Positions 60,220 to 64,000 of a DNA stretch of 64,000 nt are shown here, in pieces; position 1 is the stretch's first letter, and the number at the start of each line of letters is the position of its first letter. Origin of the DNA: Paraktedonobacter carboxidivorans (GTDB lineage Bacteria; Chloroflexota; Ktedonobacteria; Ktedonobacterales; Ktedonobacteraceae); NCBI GenBank assembly GCA_041156125.1, contig JBEVTI010000023.1, positions 17,125-81,124 of the forward strand. The letters are read 5' to 3'. The translations under genes and the position numbers were made by a program. The notes below the pieces were generated by a model, which saw nothing but the letters and a program-made list of their open reading frames with translations, searched no databases and was not told where the DNA came from.

Positions 60220-61785
60220 CTATTGCAATTGCTGATTGATCTCATCGATTTTATTATCGATCTGTCTTAGCATGGCCTCTTCCCGTAGAAGGTGCTGGTC
60301 ATTCTTGAATTTGACCAGCACCTCGGTATCGAGAATGCTTGCCTGGCGCAGGAGTTTTACCTTTTCGTTTTGTAAAGCTCGCAATGCTTTCTGCTCTTCA
60401 AGTTCCTCTGCTAAACGCTGGCGTTGCCAGGTTGTCAACTTCGTGGAGATGGGAAGCGTTGGTGAGGATGACGCCCCCTCGCCTGGAGTGTCCTTGCTGC
60501 CACCTGCATAGTAGCAGAGAGAAAAATTATCGTTCAGATTGAGGATCTTATTGACAAATGGGTGCTGCCTATCCGATGTGCGCGAAGGAACGTGGTCAAA
60601 GAGGTAGGCTAACACATCAAGGATACGAGCGTAGCCATCTTTCTTACCGGACGCTTTTCCTTCGAGGGCCTCCATAAGACAGGCCGTGAAGACGCTATAG
60701 GGCGTACCAGTATAAGAAACTTCACTTTCGTTTGATGAAGCCACAACAACACGACCACTGCCCGCTTGCAAAACATTGAGCAGGCTGGGAGGCACAGGTG
60801 ATTTTTCAAACAGCGCATCAGATTCTTTGACCAGGGAGACTCCACCGGCGTGACAACAATCCAATAGTACAACCAGCTTACGCGCTTCGAGCGCTTCGAT
60901 TTTTGCGGTAAATTCCTGATCGGAGAGAGCGGTGCTCGCACGCTGGTTAGGATCATAGCCATGCGGCACCAGGAAGTACTCTGAGGAATGACCAGGAGCG
61001 GAAAATTTGCCTCCATGACCAGAAAAATACACGATTACAGTGGCCTCCGGGTCGCGATTGACCTGCTCGATCAGATGGTCAAACTCGGTCAGAATACGTC
61101 TGCGATCCGCCATAGCCTCGGTAAGCAAGGTTACCTGTGCAGTGGGGTAACCAGCGCGTGCAGGGTTAATCAATAGATCATAGAGAGCAGTTGCGTCTTT
61201 TACGGTGACTGGAAGATTGCCACCTACGCCGATAAGTAACGCATAACCATGGGCAAAGGTCGAGTTCGTCACTGATTTATTCTCCTTCAACACATTGGTA
61301 CCTGTTTGTGAAGAACCAAGCAATTCATCTACTACTTTTCTCACACCCTCAGCTATTTTTGAAAATACGCTGTCTTTATTGCCGGCACTACTCACGAAAT
61401 CCCCTGTAGCAGGTAAAGGAGCAAGGTCGCCGAAGGGAGCCTCCTGCCAGTAAACCTCACGAAGTAGAATGGGAATGACACGAAGTTCACCAGCTTGATG
61501 GCGCTTCATCAAGTCGTCCATCTCATAACTGTAAACGAACTGTGACGCCATAAAATCCGCCGTAATAAGGAGGAGGACAATCCGAGCAGATTGGAGATGT
61601 TGCAGGATCTCTCGGGCCGCCACAACTCCGGCTACGATCTGACGATCATCCCACAGGCTAACAGTATTCTTTCTTATCAAAGATCCCAAACGACCATGCA
61701 GTGCTTTAGTAAGAGGATCTAGATATTTTTCATCTGCGCGAGCATAAGATATGAAAATTTCTATTTTGTCCGCTTTATCTATCAA
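60220..61785 (-). CDS. TIR domain-caspase fusion protein with helical tail
   Basis: Residues 8-140 are a TIR domain ('KIEIFISYARADEKYL', 'RIVLLLITADFMASQFVYSYEMDDLMKRHQ'); Glu88 in SYEM stands where TIR NAD+ hydrolases have their catalytic Glu. Residues 175-420 are a caspase-like C14 peptidase with His257 in YFSGHGG and Cys311 in DCCHAGG, so both active sites are complete. The last 75 residues ('LAEELEEQKALRALQNEKVKLLRQASILD') form a coiled coil or effector-associated-type domain. It starts at TTG and is cytoplasmic. Such proteins are predicted to act in immunity or cell death, with the tail recruiting partners; no partner gene is adjacent. Confidence 0.9.
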   Translation of the reverse strand: MIDKADKIEIFISYARADEKYLDPLTKALHGRLGSLIRKNTVSLWDDRQIVAGVVAAREILQHLQSARIVLLLITADFMASQFVYSYEMDDLMKRHQAGELRVIPILLREVYWQEAPFGDLAPLPATGDFVSSAGNKDSVFSKIAEGVRKVVDELLGSSQTGTNVLKENKSVTNSTFAHGYALLIGVGGNLPVTVKDATALYDLLINPARAGYPTAQVTLLTEAMADRRRILTEFDHLIEQVNRDPEATVIVYFSGHGGKFSAPGHSSEYFLVPHGYDPNQRASTALSDQEFTAKIEALEARKLVVLLDCCHAGGVSLVKESDALFEKSPVPPSLLNVLQAGSGRVVVASSNESEVSYTGTPYSVFTACLMEALEGKASGKKDGYARILDVLAYLFDHVPSRTSDRQHPFVNKILNLNDNFSLCYYAGGSKDTPGEGASSSPTLPISTKLTTWQRQRLAEELEEQKALRALQNEKVKLLRQASILDTEVLVKFKNDQHLLREEAMLRQIDNKIDEINQQLQ

Positions 61786-61973
61786 TGTCTCTTATCCAAT
61801 CTGTTCGCCTTATGCAATCGCAAAGGTCTGTATCAAGTATAGAAAAAATATGAAGTTATCAACACCTCTCACAGACACTGCCAGTATAGTACAATCCCCC
61901 TCGACTTGCAATATAGATGTTAAAAAGGCAACTGCTCATCACGTGGATTAAATGTGAACAAACTTTTCCTCAA

Positions 61974-62027
61974 AAGAAGCGAGGCTGGTTAACGGGGCGC
62001 ATGCCCCACCACACAGACTCGCTTCTT
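61974..62027. repeat. Nested inverted repeat upstream of the sialidase-like gene
   Basis: AAGAAGCGAG (61974-61983) pairs with CTCGCTTCTT (62018-62027), enclosing GGGGC-GCAT-GCCCC. Outer CTTTTCC/AGAAAAGG stretches extend the stem. GGGATGGGGCGACTTTACAA follows, resembling the flank of the hairpins at 63.9 kb. The rest of the 441-base gap (61786-62226) has a run of A at 62129 and no supported gene. Confidence 0.65.
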
Positions 62028-62226
62028 CGTAAGAAAAGGGGATGGGGCGACTTTACAAGCCGCATAAAAGCAGCACACTAACCCCAAATTTTCCAATAGT
62101 ACTACCATTCCAGCACGAAAAGAACAAAAAAAAAAGAAATCGCGATCTTATTATTAGAGATCTTCTATCGATGAAATAAATGGATCTCTATTTTCACAAA
62201 ATATTCGAAAAGAAGGCGCAGAAACT

Positions 62227-63777
62227 ATGAATGCTTTTTTTGCACATCGCAAGTACCTTGTGACCTCTCTGATCTTCACTCTCTTTATCTTTGGAGGAAG
62301 CCTGAGTTTCGCGGCACTGCACCAGGCACATGCTCAAGCAGCATCTTCCATTGCTCACCAGATCAGTAGCGATCCCTTCACCAATAGTACATCACAGCAT
62401 CAAACGCAGGTAGAGCCATCTACGTTCTCTCAGGGCTCCACCGTTGTCTCTATCTTCCAGAGTGGACGCTTTGCCACATCAGGTGGAGCTTCAGGTATTC
62501 TCTGGGCCACCTCACTTGACGCTGGCCGAACCTGGAAAGGGGGCGCGTTGCCAGGCATGACGGTCTATACTGGCGGTTCCTATGCCCGCGCCAGTAACGC
62601 GGTCGTTGTCTATGACCAGGCTCATCATATCTGGCAGGCCTCTGTGCTGGTCGCGAAGACGACTTTCGAGAACTCTTCAGGCAGTAGCGCGATAGTAGTC
62701 AGTCGTTCCTCCAATGGACTCATCTGGAGCAAGCCAATACTGGTTGCTGCGAGTGGCCCAAACGATTACTACGATAAGGACTGGATCGTCTGTGATAATC
62801 ATCCCACCAGCAAGTACTATGGTCGGTGTTACGAGCAATGGGACAACGCGAATGCGGACAACCAGATCCTGATGAGCTACTCAAACAATGGAGGTCTCAC
62901 CTGGTCGCAGGCGGTTAGTCCAGCCAGTCAATCCTTCCTTGCTATCGGCGGGCAGCCTGTGGTGCAACTCAATGGCCATGTCATTGTCCCCATCTATGGC
63001 TATGACAAGGCAACGGGTGCCGAGGGCATCTATTCCTATCGATCAACTGATGGAGGCGCAACCTGGACCGATCTGGAGGAGATTTCACCTTCTACGTACT
63101 CCGGTACCGCGGACCCCTTCTATCGGGGCGGATCGCTACCCTCCGCAAGAGTCGATGCCTTTGGAAAGGTCTACGTGGTCTGGGCGGGCTGCTATTTCGA
63201 GTCGGATTGTCTTGCCAATGAAAGTGGCAATACGACTGACGATATTGTCATGACAACCACGAGGGACGGACTCACCTGGACGCCTTTGCAACGTATTCCG
63301 CTCGATGCGATCGGCAGCGATGTCGAACATCTCACCGCGGGTCTGGCTGTCGATAGCGCAACGGCAGACAGCCACGCGCACCTGGCCGTGACCTACTATT
63401 ATTGGGGCAATGCTGGAAGTTGCACCGCCTCGACCTGTCAGGCCTATGTGGGCATGGCAACATCCACCAACGGCGGCACAACCTGGAGTCAGCGCCAGAC
63501 GCTGGCAGGACCAACTATCCCGAACTGGTGGGCAATCACTGAATCCGGCTATATGACCGGCGACTATATCACCACTGCAATCTCGGACAATCAAGCCGTG
63601 GCGGTTGTGCCAGTCGCTACAGCACCCACTGGCACGACACTTCATCAGGCCATGTATGCTGGCAGCATTCCTGTGACAGGTGGATCACATGGTTGCGATA
63701 CGCTTCGCGCTGCTGGCGTGACTCCGAATGCCGTAACAGGAGATAAATCGAAAAAGGATTACCACACTGGTGCTTAA
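62227..63777 (+). CDS. Secreted sialidase-like (BNR/Asp-box) beta-propeller protein
   Basis: A signal peptide (residues 1-37, ending AHAQA) precedes a six-bladed propeller. Asp-box motifs S-x-D-x-G-x-T-W recur: SLDAGRTW, SSNGLIW, SNNGGLTW, STDGGATW, TRDGLTW and STNGGTTW. An Arg triad and nucleophile Tyr cannot be assigned by eye, so sialidase activity is uncertain; many BNR proteins are other glycosidases or binding proteins. Four or more Cys in the middle suggest disulfides, fitting secretion. The 20-residue Lys/Thr tail is unusual. It is a single gene. Confidence 0.85.
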   Translation: MNAFFAHRKYLVTSLIFTLFIFGGSLSFAALHQAHAQAASSIAHQISSDPFTNSTSQHQTQVEPSTFSQGSTVVSIFQSGRFATSGGASGILWATSLDAGRTWKGGALPGMTVYTGGSYARASNAVVVYDQAHHIWQASVLVAKTTFENSSGSSAIVVSRSSNGLIWSKPILVAASGPNDYYDKDWIVCDNHPTSKYYGRCYEQWDNANADNQILMSYSNNGGLTWSQAVSPASQSFLAIGGQPVVQLNGHVIVPIYGYDKATGAEGIYSYRSTDGGATWTDLEEISPSTYSGTADPFYRGGSLPSARVDAFGKVYVVWAGCYFESDCLANESGNTTDDIVMTTTRDGLTWTPLQRIPLDAIGSDVEHLTAGLAVDSATADSHAHLAVTYYYWGNAGSCTASTCQAYVGMATSTNGGTTWSQRQTLAGPTIPNWWAITESGYMTGDYITTAISDNQAVAVVPVATAPTGTTLHQAMYAGSIPVTGGSHGCDTLRAAGVTPNAVTGDKSKKDYHTGA

Positions 63778-63778
63778 T

Positions 63779-63956
63779 GTGAGCCATCCCTGATTTTGGG
63801 AAAATCAGGCGAAAAGGTGTTCGGCCTGCTATGCAGGCCGCCCCCTTACCAGATTTTCAGGAGAAAGGGCTGAGTTTGGAAGCAGCTTTGCTGCTTCCAA
63901 ACTCAGCCCTTTCTCCCTTTTCTCGGGGGAGCGGCTTTGCAAGCCGCAGAAAAGGG
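63779..63956. repeat. CTGATTTT motif plus three hairpins after the sialidase-like gene
   Basis: GTGAGCCATCCCTGATTTTG starts at 63779 and forms CTGATTTT/AAAATCAG. CGGCCTGC/GCAGGCCG follows (63822-63840), then a perfect 26-bp inverted repeat (63860-63885 and 63891-63916) and a nested pair (CCCTTTTCT at 63915-63923 with AGAAAAGGG at 63948-63956, inside it GCGGCTT/AAGCCGC). Two bases after the stop codon, the block can end transcription and is a further copy of the module near 45.0 kb. The last 44 bases of the window hold nothing recognisable. Confidence 0.8.
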
Positions 63957-64000
63957 AGGGATGGTAACTACTCGTGTGCCCTCTGTTCGCCGCCTGTGGC

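Overview
The window looks like part of the chromosome of a large-genome, soil-type bacterium, most likely of the Ktedonobacteria (Chloroflexota). I infer this from the mix of genes: secreted and cytoplasmic plant-cell-wall glycosidases beside CUT1 sugar ABC transporters and LacI regulators, a Tat-type lipoprotein, ECF sigma/beta-propeller pairs, a TIR-caspase protein, moderate GC content and generous intergenic DNA. No rRNA, standard tRNA, CRISPR array or phage module is visible, so the lineage is an inference.

Layout. 1-10.9 kb holds single genes: a vWA fragment, an SGNH hydrolase, a zinc-ribbon protein, small unknowns, a pentapeptide-repeat protein, a flavin-binding stress-type protein, a PQQ-type beta-propeller lipoprotein, an epoxide hydrolase, a D-threonine-aldolase-like enzyme and a DUF4126 protein. 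11.1-15.4 kb is a decayed catabolic locus around an intact FadR-type regulator: a truncated XRE gene joined to a truncated and frameshifted CitE-like gene, a CoA-transferase/SDR chimera, and an aldehyde dehydrogenase with a nonsense codon and a frameshift. 16.6-29.7 kb is arabinan-themed: GH51, a ricin-domain glycosidase, GH127, a CUT1 transporter and a LacI regulator, with a GNAT and an XRE-cupin gene between. 30-32.1 kb carries a large TerD-like protein whose leader encodes what I read as a bacterial Y RNA, a tRNA mimic whose T arm precedes its D arm and whose acceptor stem is closed by a UUCG loop. 32-47.5 kb holds an M20 peptidase, an ECF sigma/anti-sigma pair, a YtrA-type GntR/membrane pair, a MocR regulator with tautomerase and B3/4 genes, two surface proteins, PadR and alditol oxidase. 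47.6-60.2 kb is a second sugar locus: FGGY kinase, Ara/Fuc-type isomerase, LacI, YesL-like protein, two permeases and a binding protein on one strand, with GH116 and GH172 enzymes divergent. It ends with a TIR-caspase protein and a secreted sialidase-like protein.

The two sugar loci have the same logic: a lipoprotein binding protein and two permeases import oligosaccharides, intracellular glycosidases (GH127 and GH51, or GH116 and GH172) cut them, and in the second locus an isomerase and a kinase feed the sugar into central metabolism. No ATPase subunit is encoded, so both transporters probably share an MsiK-type ATPase encoded elsewhere.

Intergenic DNA is unusually structured. Many gaps contain long, often perfect inverted repeats (arms of 13-33 bp) whose stems are unrelated in sequence. 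Several share flanking motifs, and two lie in small foldback elements with terminal inverted repeats. Three apparent frameshifts fall in short homopolymer runs, so sequencing error must be excluded for those; the deletions and the nonsense codon cannot be explained that way.
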